Origin: Parabacteroides chinchillae
GTDB taxonomy: Bacteria; Bacteroidota; Bacteroidia; Bacteroidales; Tannerellaceae
Reading direction: 5' to 3'
Assembly: GCF_900108035.1 (NCBI RefSeq)
Contig: NZ_FNVS01000015.1
Span: 38,785 to 102,784 of the forward strand
DNA: 64,000 nucleotides
The notes under the pieces were generated by a model. It saw only the letters and a list, made by a program, of their open reading frames with translations, was not told the origin of the DNA and ran no database searches. Positions within the stretch are counted from its first letter, which is position 1. Each line of letters begins with the position of its first letter. Of this stretch, positions 43,768 through 52,879 are shown piece by piece. Both the position numbers and the translations under genes were made by a program.

Positions 43768-46287
43768 TTACCGCTTGGCTTTGTCGTGTAGCAGGCGCAT
43801 GAAGTAGCCTCCCACTACGGAGCGCGCCTGGAAGCCGCGCTGGGAGCCGTTGCTCGTAAAGTGCCAGTCGCTCAACGGAACGCGTGAAGTTGTTTCGTTA
43901 GCATACAACCATATCGGTTCCACAAGAGCGGTAAAGTCGGCCGGCGTATCGGTCAAGCAAGCACTCCACATAATCCAGTCGGACTTGGTATAATCTGCCC
44001 GGTTATCCAGCGGCAAGCCATACTTGTTCTGGTGAGTCTTATAGTAAGCCATCTCGGTAGCAGCCACTTCGGCCGGGAAGATATTGAAACCCAGCAAACG
44101 ATCCCATATCATATTATATTTCTGGCTCCAGGTTCCGGGCTTGTCGAAAGTAAGGCGGTAGTGGTCGCCATCGGCAGCCATTGCAACCCATTTCGCAGCC
44201 ATTTCACGGGCAGCTTCGGTATAGCGGGCAGCTACATCGTCTTTACCCTGCATGGCAGCCAATTTTCCGTAACTGGCAATACCCATGATCGCCTTGATCG
44301 AAAGATTGGTGTTGTGAGCAAAGTGCCCGGCAAAGTCGTCGGTACAAAGCTGATTAGCAGGATCGAGCCCCTCTTTCAGCAGATAGTCGGTCCATACAGT
44401 CAGCACATCCCAATGTTTGGCCGCATAATCGGCATTTCCTTCCATCTGGGCGATAGCTGCCATAAGGATAAGCATATTGCCGCTTTCTTCCACCGGCATG
44501 TCTCCACCATAGGTCTGGCCGTTAGCCAAGGGATAGGTACCCACATCATGGGCAGCGAACGGCTTCGTCCATTTTCCGCTTTCGCTGTAATAAAGGATAG
44601 GATTCATCATGCCCTTTAACAGTTCCGGGTTATAAAGCAGGAACATAGGGGCGGACGGATAGGTAATATCCACCGTACCGATCGAACCGTTACTGAAGTT
44701 TTCTTTAGAGAAAAACAAAAGATTACCCTCTTCGTCCTGCACCAGTTTATGAGCGGCAATGACCTGGCGGTATGCAAGGGCACAAAGCTCGGCATATTTC
44801 TGTCCGCCGGCAGCAGCGGCATCCTGCATCATCTTTCCATCGAATTCGTTGCAGCGCTTCATTACGTCTGCATAGTTCTTAGCACCATCAGCAAAGGCTT
44901 TGAAAATGTCCACCTGTCCGTCATGTTTCCAGTAGGCCATGCGGTTATCTCCGAAGTATTGGATAGAGTATATATCGTCATAACCTATCATGACATGCCC
45001 ACTGGCTGTATTGGATGAGACTTTGCCCAAGTTATCGGCATACGCAAGCACTGTCATTTGTTTTTGCATATCGGGAGATACATCCTCTGTCCTGCCTGAA
45101 AGTTTGCCGTTTGCCATGAATGCACCTTTAGAGGCATAATACTCATCAATAGACATGGTTACACGTGGAGACTGTTCGGCTGCCAGATAGAGATAACCCC
45201 AGTCGATACGCACATCGTCGCCCGATTTGCCAAGAAGAGGCTGTTCTTCGGTTCCGGTCTTCAGGAAAGTCATGCCATCCTTTTCTATCCTCTCGAAAGA
45301 AACGGGCTGGTCCAGGCTGTTCGTTGCCAATTGCGGGGTAGCTTCCAGATATACCTGAACATCATGTTCCTGTCCATCCAAAGAACGAACCTGATACGTA
45401 ATATAGTTAAATGGAGAAGTCATCAAGTCCAGGTCATCCATTAAGAATGGAGCTGTGAAGATAACATCCAGCTGCACACCTCCGCATTCAAAAGTATAGA
45501 ATGTCTGGGTAGGCATTACACAAACAGAAGTTTGTTTTGCACGTTCATCAAACGTATTGTCACGTTTCTCTTTTTTCACAATACCCAGATCCACATACGA
45601 ACCACCACCGTTGTTATGGCAATGGGCAGCAATCACATTGCCGGTAGGCTTCAGGGCCTTCACTACTTCGGCTGGGATCTCTTTCAGCAGATTATAGTCC
45701 AGGTCATTGCCGGTAACGGCAACCAAAGTACCATTTACATAGACCTCAATATTGTCGTCGTGAGAGTATTGCAGATATAATGATTCTCCGCTTACATCTC
45801 CGGGAAGATCAAATGTGCGGCGTACCCAAATGTCGTCTGTAGTCCAGGGGGTAGACAGGTCAGGATTCCCTTCGGAACCGAATCCGGCTTTACCTGTTTT
45901 CCAACCTTTGGCCTCATAAGCCACAGCCATCCAATCACCGGCGGGCTGTTTTTCAGTATAAAGACCTTCCCATACACCACCGGCAGCAGTCGGTATAACA
46001 GGGCTTACCGGGAAATCTTCCATTCCCATAAAACGATAAGATTTACCATCTACACGAATGCCTCCTAAAAGAGGGAAATTTTTACCTGTCCAGTGGCGGG
46101 TATTCTCCTCATTCAGGTTGTCGGAGAAAGACCATACGCTTGTGTATGGATCAATTGTAACCAAAGGTACAGCCGGAGCGCGGAGAGCATTCTCTGCGGC
46201 TGGCGTATAAGTTTCGGTTACTTCAGGCGCAGTACACGCACTGAGTAGAATAGCGCTAACGGCTAAAGAATAGATTTTACTTTTCAT
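43768..46287 (-). CDS. Glutaminase-family (DUF4965/DUF1793) lipoprotein with galactose-binding-like insert
   Basis: Exported lipoprotein of 839 residues; the lipobox LLSAC sits near residue 18. The N-terminal region starts PLVTIDPYTSVWSFSDNLNE, typical of the DUF4964/DUF5127 family related to fungal GtaA glutaminases. A galactose-binding-like insert (about 105-230) contains DDIWVRRTFDLPG and GNVIAAHCHNNGG. The C-terminal helical region has GIASYGKLAAMQGK and DKPGTWSQKYNMIWDRLLG. Similar proteins are annotated as glutaminases in Bacteroides, but the role on protein or glycan is not settled. The ATG at 46287 is preferred to 46296. The gene is more GC-rich than the adjacent peptidase genes. Confidence 0.82.
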   Translation of the reverse strand: MKSKIYSLAVSAILLSACTAPEVTETYTPAAENALRAPAVPLVTIDPYTSVWSFSDNLNEENTRHWTGKNFPLLGGIRVDGKSYRFMGMEDFPVSPVIPTAAGGVWEGLYTEKQPAGDWMAVAYEAKGWKTGKAGFGSEGNPDLSTPWTTDDIWVRRTFDLPGDVSGESLYLQYSHDDNIEVYVNGTLVAVTGNDLDYNLLKEIPAEVVKALKPTGNVIAAHCHNNGGGSYVDLGIVKKEKRDNTFDERAKQTSVCVMPTQTFYTFECGGVQLDVIFTAPFLMDDLDLMTSPFNYITYQVRSLDGQEHDVQVYLEATPQLATNSLDQPVSFERIEKDGMTFLKTGTEEQPLLGKSGDDVRIDWGYLYLAAEQSPRVTMSIDEYYASKGAFMANGKLSGRTEDVSPDMQKQMTVLAYADNLGKVSSNTASGHVMIGYDDIYSIQYFGDNRMAYWKHDGQVDIFKAFADGAKNYADVMKRCNEFDGKMMQDAAAAGGQKYAELCALAYRQVIAAHKLVQDEEGNLLFFSKENFSNGSIGTVDITYPSAPMFLLYNPELLKGMMNPILYYSESGKWTKPFAAHDVGTYPLANGQTYGGDMPVEESGNMLILMAAIAQMEGNADYAAKHWDVLTVWTDYLLKEGLDPANQLCTDDFAGHFAHNTNLSIKAIMGIASYGKLAAMQGKDDVAARYTEAAREMAAKWVAMAADGDHYRLTFDKPGTWSQKYNMIWDRLLGFNIFPAEVAATEMAYYKTHQNKYGLPLDNRADYTKSDWIMWSACLTDTPADFTALVEPIWLYANETTSRVPLSDWHFTSNGSQRGFQARSVVGGYFMRLLHDKAKR

Positions 46288-46321
46288 TAAAAACACGTAT
46301 TAAGTTAGATTTGAGAACGCA

Positions 46322-46329
46322 CAAAGATA
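46322..46329 (-). promoter_or_regulatory. -7 element of the glutaminase-family gene
   Basis: TATCTTTG on the minus strand matches TAnnTTTG exactly, 35 bases before the ATG; no clear -33 element is seen. Confidence 0.4.
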
Positions 46330-46398
46330 ATATAAATTACCGGATGCGGCTAGCATTTGCAATAGAGCCTACATCCGGTAAAACTATGAAATAGCAAC

Positions 46399-46746
46399 TT
46401 ATTTACTAAAATCTCTTGGTGCCGGAACAGGTGCCAACGGTTTACGGTTTTGCAACTGCAACATTATTTCCTCAATAGCCCGATCAAGTTGCTGATCTTC
46501 ACCGTTCCATTCCTTTACAGGATCATTATCGATCAGGATATCAGGATCGACACCTTCGGCATTTTGCAAATAAAGTTCGGTCTTACCCGTCACATCGGAA
46601 ATATATCCTACGCCGGGTTATCGGTAATATTCACTACCGTTTTTTGCTGCGGATCGTAAACCCAGATATCATCCGCCATATCCCCCTTTCAAATTATAAA
46701 GAGTATATCCTTTATTTATCAGCTGATAAGCAGTCGCAGGAATATT
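46399..46746 (-). pseudogene. Collapsed remnant of a tricorn-type S41 peptidase
   Basis: Three pieces in different frames read as parts of one family. At 46746-46687 the frame gives TAYQLINKGYTLYNLKG. At 46688-46617 it gives DMADDIWVYDP and VVNITDNP, the beta-propeller unit of tricorn-like proteins. At 46617-46399 it gives GYISDVTGKTELYLQN, then a C-terminal tail with DPDILIDNDP and GEDQQLDRAIEEI, which matches the end of S41 tricorn-like peptidases such as the one at 60562-63801 in pattern. At least two frame changes and loss of roughly a thousand codons between propeller and tail are implied. The upstream end abuts repeat copy B. Confidence 0.7.
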
Positions 46747-46752
46747 TTAAAT

Positions 46753-46815
46753 CGTCCCGATCTTTAAAAAAAATCATCGGGATGATTTTTTAATTTCATC
46801 CCGATGATTTAAAAT
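46753..46815 (-). repeat. Terminator-like repeat, copy B, end of the metalloprotease transcript
   Basis: The stem 46773-46783 with 46798-46808 (extendable inward) is followed on the minus strand by eight T residues, a strong intrinsic terminator 22 bases after the metalloprotease stop. A conserved ATCGGGAC core follows it. The whole stretch matches 31509-31572 closely. Confidence 0.85.
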
Positions 46816-46830
46816 ATACTATTAAGAAAT

Positions 46831-49292
46831 TTATTTGTTCGGATTCAAAGCTTGGTCAATACGTGTCTTCAGATTTTTAAGATGACGGCTGGTAGCCGGA
46901 TCATTAGCCATTCCACTTGACTTACCGATCTGAATGGAAACCTTTTCCAGACAATCACGCATCAACATCGGAACATCGGTATTTACATATTCTTTATTGT
47001 TCATATTTGCCATTAAACCGTTTACAAACGTATTCTGTATATAGCGGCGATAAGCGTTGATCGGCTGACGGTTATTCAGTTCTTTAAAAAGAACCGTACG
47101 CAAATCCGTAATATATTCGTCAGGGGTATAACTATCCGGAAAGCTGTTATTAAAGTCGGCCATACGAATAAATGTTGCCGGATCCAATAATGGGCAGGCA
47201 GAAGGGTTAAATACATAGTCAATCAAACTGTTCAATTCCTGTTCGGGAGATTGATAGATACGTAGCATATACGGTTCGTCAATAATCCAACCCGGTTTCG
47301 TAAAGAATTGTTTGTCGAAGAATGCCAACGCCTCTTTCTGTGTCTCTTTAGCTACCGGCTGATATACTTTTCCTGCTTCTTCTACACTCTTATAGTTACG
47401 GTTAACACCTCCGATATTTGTTGCCACATGCCCTAGATAACGTTTATATTGGCTGATCAGTTCCTTATGCATCCGATGAAGATTTGTATTCAGGTCTCCT
47501 TCTTCGTATGTCCATTCGGGAAGAGCTTTTACTATACGTTGCAGGTTTTTAATTCCATATTCGCTCGCTTTCACAGAATTATCGCCCAAATCCTCACGTT
47601 GGCTACGCGGATCAATACGAATTTCTTCACTACCAAACCACAAGCGCGGATTATCGGCAAGTGTTTTAACAGTCAGTTTATTCAATATCAAACGCTCCTC
47701 TTCATCATCCTTAGCTTCAAAGACAGGCATATATCCCCACTTAATAGCCCATTTATCATAAATATTAATACGTGGATATAATCCTGCTGGCCCTATATTA
47801 TCCTCTGGTTGAGCCACGTAATTAAAACGGGCATAGTCCATAATAGATGCCGTATGTCCATTTGCTTCCACCCAGGCTTTGTCACGCAGTTTCTCTACCG
47901 GCGTAAGACTGCTTGCTCCCATATTATGGCGTAAACCTAATGTATGGCCTACTTCATGTGAAGAAACAAAACGAATCAGATCACCCATTAATTCTTCATC
48001 AAATTGCATTTTATTAGCACGCTTGTCACTACATCCGGCCTGTATCATATACCAGTCGTGTACCAGCTTCATGACATTATGATACCAGCCGATATGGCTT
48101 TCTATAATTTCTCCACTACGCGGATCATGCACCTGAGGACCATATGCATTCGGTATAGGTGATGCCAAATAACGGATTACTGAAAAACGGGCGTCTTCCA
48201 TACTCATTGTGGTATCATTTTCCGGCCATTCTTTGCCAAAGATAGCATTCTTAAATCCCGCTTCTTCGAAAGCTTTTTGCCAGTCATTTACACCATCGAT
48301 CAAATACTTACGCCATTGTTTCGGTGTAGCCGGATCAATATAAAAGACAATAGGTTTCTGAGGCTCCACCAATTCGCCCCGTTTCATCTTTTCCACATCT
48401 TCCGGTTTCGGCTCCAAACGCCAACGGCAAATAAACTTCTTTTCTTTTACGGCCTGTTGATCATCTGCAAAATAAGAATAGTTGTCTGTGAAATACCCGA
48501 CACGAAGATCAAACAGACGCTTCTGCATTGGTTTTTCAGGAAGAAGTACAAAAGAAGTATTCAATTGCATAGTAACTGCTCCTGTCATCTTAGCTGCCGG
48601 ATAAACGACTTCCCTGCGACCTGTTTTTCCATCGGCAGGAGCAGAAGAAGCAAAGGTCTTTACCATCCGCACTTCCGTATTGATAGGATATGATTTTATA
48701 TTCTGTATGTAGACTTATCGCCTTGTATGGAACCCAGGTTATATTCTTTTTTCGTACGGGCAGGTAATGATACAGCCTGATTGTCTCCAGCAAAGAAATC
48801 GGTTACCTTGATAACGGAACTTCCATTATTCAGGGCTTCAATTGAAAAAATACCGATAATCGGATTTTCAGAACTGACAGCCACAGCTTTACTAATATCG
48901 CTGTTTTCTTCGGCGGTAGCATCTAATACCAAAGAACGAAGTAACAATTTATTATTCGGTGCTTTTTCCCAATAAACTGTTTGTTCATTTGCCATCTCAC
49001 CGCCATACAAACCTCCATCTACCGGAGTAGTTGTATAACGCGTAACAGCCAATATTACACGGGATAAAATGCTGTCAGGTATTTCAAAATACCAATCCGC
49101 CCCTACCTTATGAGTAGTAAAAAGGCCTTGCATAGTTTTTGCATCCGCTGTAATCACTGAACTATACGGCTTAATACCGTTTTTACTTGTCTGTTCTACA
49201 GGCTTTACGCCTTTGTCTTTTTTGTCTTTCGACTGTACCGGTAAAGCTACGGAAAAAGCCAACAAACCGGATAGCAATAGTATTTTATTCAT
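46831..49292 (-). pseudogene. Exported zinc-dependent metalloprotease (DUF5117/DUF4953 type), split by one frameshift
   Basis: The gene would encode a zinc metalloprotease of about 820 residues. The 5' part (from 49292) gives a signal peptide and a DUF5118/DUF5117-type domain and ends early with TYRI and a stop. Removing one base shift at about 48712 joins GDK-S to YIQNIKSYPINTEVRMVKT in the next frame without loss. The 3' part carries the zinc motif HEVGHTLGLRHN and the C-terminal DUF4953 domain, and is intact to the stop at 46831. The break could be a real inactivation, a sequencing error or programmed slippage, though there is no slippery run at the site. A terminator separates it from the upstream peptidase operon. 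Confidence 0.88.
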
Positions 49293-49322
49293 GGCTATTT
49301 AATTTGCAGTAAATGTAACAAA

Positions 49323-49350
49323 AAGGCTGGCTGATGAACCAGCCAGCCTT
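49323..49350 (-). terminator. Terminator of the SusC-SusD-S9 operon
   Basis: Perfect 10-bp stem (49323-49332 with 49341-49350) and a TTTTGTTAC tail on the minus strand, 24 bases after the S9 peptidase stop and before the metalloprotease. Confidence 0.8.
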
Positions 49351-49373
49351 CGCATATTTTTAAAATAGACCGA

Positions 49374-51335
49374 TTATTTATTCTCTATTTCATCTAGAAA
49401 ACGGAAACATTCGTAATAGAACTTACGATTATTGTCTACTCCCTTTATTCCGTGCCCTAAACCTTCAAATTCGACATAACGGTGAGGCAATCCCAGCTGG
49501 ATCAGTTTACGATCCATCAGACGTGAACCTTCTATATCCACACGATTATCGTGGTTACCATGCAACAGAAGTAGAGGGCCGGTCAATTTCTCTGCGTGAT
49601 AAAGAGACGAGCGATCAATCAACTTTGCTTTATCGGCAACCGGATCTCCTGCTTCAAGGAAGGTCCAGTCCGGAATATTAGAGTGTGTATGTTGATAAAT
49701 AATATCACAGAATCCGGCAGTTTCGATACCGAAACCGAATTTAAAGTGTGCTTTATTTCCGTTTACTTCACCGGGGAATGTAACCAGACGCATTGTTGCA
49801 TAACCTCCATGGCTCATTCCAAATACACCTACACGCTCGGCAGGAACATTCAGTTTATCAGAAATATATTTTGCACAATAAATGATATCAATAATTTCAT
49901 TTCCTCCCAGGTCCTTATCGTTCATAGCAGCAAAATCACGGCCAAAACCTGCACTTCCCCGTGGAGAAGGACTTAAAACAGTAATACCTGCTGCATTATA
50001 AACTTGATATTCCGTATTATAACGATTCTCTCCGCCATAGAAAGATTCAATCATTATTATTTCTTTGCCTGCAGGCAGCGGATTCTTCGGTTTATACAAA
50101 TAAGCATGCAACATACGTTGTTTACCTGTAGCAGCATCAACGTCAAATGTAGGGATTGACAAACGCTCTACGTCAGAATGTACTAATTTAGCTTTCAAAT
50201 CTTCCGGCAAATCAAAAGAAACAGCAAGTTTCATATTCTTTTTACCTACCTCGGCTTTTACAATCTGGAAGACCACCGATGCCGAATTAGCCAGCATACT
50301 TACTTCATTACCTTTTACAGCACCAATAGACAAAGACAAATCGGAGGATTGTTTATAAAGCATTTTGCCGGTCTTAATATCCATCAGCATCAATGAAGAT
50401 TCGATCGGATTACTTTGCAAAACAAACAAATACTTCTCATTCTTTATAGTTACAAAACGCGCATCTTCAATATCCGTTGTAAAATTAGTAACCTTTGACG
50501 AACTCATATTTTTACGGTCAAAACGATAAAGATTTTTATATCCGTCCTGATCAGAAAAATAAAAACATTCATCCGGCGAAATCCACTCCTGCATTACCGA
50601 TGTACCGGCATAACTAGCCATTTTGGTAGGATCTGTCAACACTGTCATCTGTTTTGTATCAGTGTCAACATAAATCACGTTAGCGTACTGACGATCTGCA
50701 TCTTTCAAAGCAAGAATCATAAGTCCTTTGCCATCAGGTTGCCAACTTACATCTCCCCATGTATAACGGAAATCCGGCTTATCCTGGCAAACCAATTCAT
50801 CCTTTCCAGTCTTCAAATCCAGAATGCGAAGTTCATCCAAACGCTTTTCGTTTTGAGCTAGACGGGCTACATAAGCAATTTTTGTTTTCTGCGGATTGAA
50901 GTCCCATGCATAAATATAAGGAACATCTGTCAGCTTTTCAGGATTCGGTGAAAGGAGGTTGCTACGATAGATATTAATAATCTCCTCATTATTCTCATCA
51001 CCAATCCAATACACACAGCCATCCTTATCATTATACTGGGGGCCCCAGCAATTACGCTTAGAAAAGTCCAGATCCACAACATCTGTTGCTTTAGACAAAT
51101 CCTGTCCTTTCGCAAGATCAAGCCATTGCAGCTTGTTTGCATTCGAAGTCTTGAAGAAGAACAATTTTGTTCCATCCTCACTCAATGAAAACTGTGAATA
51201 CGGAAAGTCTTCAAAGAAAGGAGCAATATTCACATCACGATCTTGAAACTTCAGTGTCAAGTTGGATGATGATTGCTGTGCTGTGGTGGCCGTCACGGCC
51301 ACCACCAGCATTAATGTTGCAAATAGTTTATTCAT
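49374..51335 (-). CDS. S9-family prolyl oligopeptidase, exported (653 aa)
   Basis: Serine peptidase for oligopeptides. The signal peptide ends ATTAQQ. An eight-blade-type propeller region (about 30-390) precedes the hydrolase domain with nucleophile in FGMSHGGYA, Asp in HGNHDNRVD and His in GLGHGIKG. The start at 51335 gives a proper signal peptide; an upstream in-frame ATG at 51368 would overlap the SusD gene. It follows SusD by 20 bases and ends in a terminator, so it is the third gene of a SusC-SusD-peptidase operon. This points to peptide capture and digestion at the cell surface or in the periplasm. Confidence 0.93.
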   Translation of the reverse strand: MNKLFATLMLVVAVTATTAQQSSSNLTLKFQDRDVNIAPFFEDFPYSQFSLSEDGTKLFFFKTSNANKLQWLDLAKGQDLSKATDVVDLDFSKRNCWGPQYNDKDGCVYWIGDENNEEIINIYRSNLLSPNPEKLTDVPYIYAWDFNPQKTKIAYVARLAQNEKRLDELRILDLKTGKDELVCQDKPDFRYTWGDVSWQPDGKGLMILALKDADRQYANVIYVDTDTKQMTVLTDPTKMASYAGTSVMQEWISPDECFYFSDQDGYKNLYRFDRKNMSSSKVTNFTTDIEDARFVTIKNEKYLFVLQSNPIESSLMLMDIKTGKMLYKQSSDLSLSIGAVKGNEVSMLANSASVVFQIVKAEVGKKNMKLAVSFDLPEDLKAKLVHSDVERLSIPTFDVDAATGKQRMLHAYLYKPKNPLPAGKEIIMIESFYGGENRYNTEYQVYNAAGITVLSPSPRGSAGFGRDFAAMNDKDLGGNEIIDIIYCAKYISDKLNVPAERVGVFGMSHGGYATMRLVTFPGEVNGNKAHFKFGFGIETAGFCDIIYQHTHSNIPDWTFLEAGDPVADKAKLIDRSSLYHAEKLTGPLLLLHGNHDNRVDIEGSRLMDRKLIQLGLPHRYVEFEGLGHGIKGVDNNRKFYYECFRFLDEIENK

Positions 51336-51355
51336 AAAAAGCAAGAGATCTATGG

Positions 51356-52855
51356 TTAATTTCTCCAATATTCATTCTGATCTGCATCAGTAAGTTGTTT
51401 ATTATAGAACAATTCAGTGTTTGGTATAGGCAACATGAAACGAGGGCTATTAGCCGGAAGTTCCTTTACACCAGCCCATTGATCAGGACCTACACGTTTC
51501 AACGGTTTCTGCAAACGTTTCATATCATTCAATGCAAAACCTTCTCCGTATAATTCCTTACGTCTTTCATACCAGATATTATCAACTGTAGCATCGGTAG
51601 TTTTTGCACCGCGGGCAACCTGCAATGTATTCAAAACATCTTTAGCTACAGAAGCATTTCCCATCTGAAGTTCTGCTTCTGCCTTAATCAGATAGCCTTC
51701 TGCAATACGGCAGAAAGGATATTCGGCATCACCAATACGTGTACGATGTCCAAACTTGCTTACAAAATAACCGTCATCCTCATATACATAACCTGGAAAC
51801 AATTTACGGCAATCCGTATCATCAAACATATTCCGGAAAGAAGCAGCTGCACGAACTGTACTATATCCTTTCAACATATCAGCTGAAGCTTTCTTCTCAA
51901 CATCTTCCGGAGCAATCTTAGCACCATATTCATATCCTTCAAAGTAAGAACAATACCAATAGAAAGACGGGATAGAGGCATACAGGTTACAAGTATTAGG
52001 TGTGAAGTTGAAGAACCATAACCATTCTTTGTTATGATCCTTAAATCCAGCCTTATAATCTGCCTGAGACATCAAATTGGAACCATCATAGCTTCCGGTA
52101 GCCAATGTTGCATACTTTTCTGCATTTTTATAATCTGCCATATTCAAATAAGTGCGGGCAAGCAACATAGCTGCTCCTTTCTTATTCATAAACTGGGCAT
52201 CAGAGCCTGTACTATGTTCATACAAGTAAGTCAAATCGGATACAATCTGATCATAAGCTTCACGTACAGAAGAGCGTCCAACATTTTCACTTTCATCGCT
52301 GGAACCCGGTTTCAGGCGCAATAAGATACCTTTAGAATCCGGTTGATCGGTATATGCACGGGCAAACAACTGGGTAAGCAACAAAAAGTTATACCCTCTT
52401 AATCCATATGCTTGCGCAATCATGTCTTCTTTTTCACCACCCTCAGGCAACATAGTCTCTTTGCTTGCAATGATTGTATTTGCCTGGTCAATTGATTTAT
52501 AAGCATATCTCCATATATATGCACAATAGCCAGTCCACCATGGATCGTCAACAGGAGTTTGTGCATACTGATAAGAGAAAATCAACCAGTTATAAGTAGG
52601 AAAACCATATGCACCACTGGTCATTGTAAGGTCTTCACCCATAAGATCCGAAGTCATCATTGCCAACGTATGATAACGATATTCCCCTAAATGAGAGTAA
52701 GCTCCCATCAAGGCTGTTTTAGCTGCTGCCACATCCGTATAAATCTGGTCGTCGGATACGGAAGTAGAAGGAACCTGGTCGAGCACATCGCTTGAACAGG
52801 AAAAAAAGAACGGTAATGCTAGACTTAGCAATAAATATTTTGTTTTCATATTCAT
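51356..52855 (-). CDS. SusD/RagB-family surface nutrient-binding lipoprotein
   Basis: Surface lipoprotein of 499 residues that caps the SusC barrel and binds the substrate. The lipobox FFFSC lies near residue 20. The TPR-like N-terminal part contains DDQIYTDVAAAKTALMGAYSHLG and AQAYGLRGYNFLLLTQLFA, typical SusD segments, with RKELYGEGFALNDMKRL near the C-terminus. It follows the SusC gene by 24 bases. Either of two ATGs (52855 or 52849) may be used. The ligand is probably a peptide or glycopeptide because of the attached peptidase genes, by inference; RagB, a peptide-binding member, is a precedent. Confidence 0.95.
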   Translation of the reverse strand: MNMKTKYLLLSLALPFFFSCSSDVLDQVPSTSVSDDQIYTDVAAAKTALMGAYSHLGEYRYHTLAMMTSDLMGEDLTMTSGAYGFPTYNWLIFSYQYAQTPVDDPWWTGYCAYIWRYAYKSIDQANTIIASKETMLPEGGEKEDMIAQAYGLRGYNFLLLTQLFARAYTDQPDSKGILLRLKPGSSDESENVGRSSVREAYDQIVSDLTYLYEHSTGSDAQFMNKKGAAMLLARTYLNMADYKNAEKYATLATGSYDGSNLMSQADYKAGFKDHNKEWLWFFNFTPNTCNLYASIPSFYWYCSYFEGYEYGAKIAPEDVEKKASADMLKGYSTVRAAASFRNMFDDTDCRKLFPGYVYEDDGYFVSKFGHRTRIGDAEYPFCRIAEGYLIKAEAELQMGNASVAKDVLNTLQVARGAKTTDATVDNIWYERRKELYGEGFALNDMKRLQKPLKRVGPDQWAGVKELPANSPRFMLPIPNTELFYNKQLTDADQNEYWRN

Positions 52856-52879
52856 CTCTATTTATAAAAGTTCATTTGA

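Noticed and set aside
44032..44619. 195-residue plus-strand frame inside the glutaminase-family gene
   Set aside because: Antisense shadow of a GC-rich gene; no recognisable motif or promoter.
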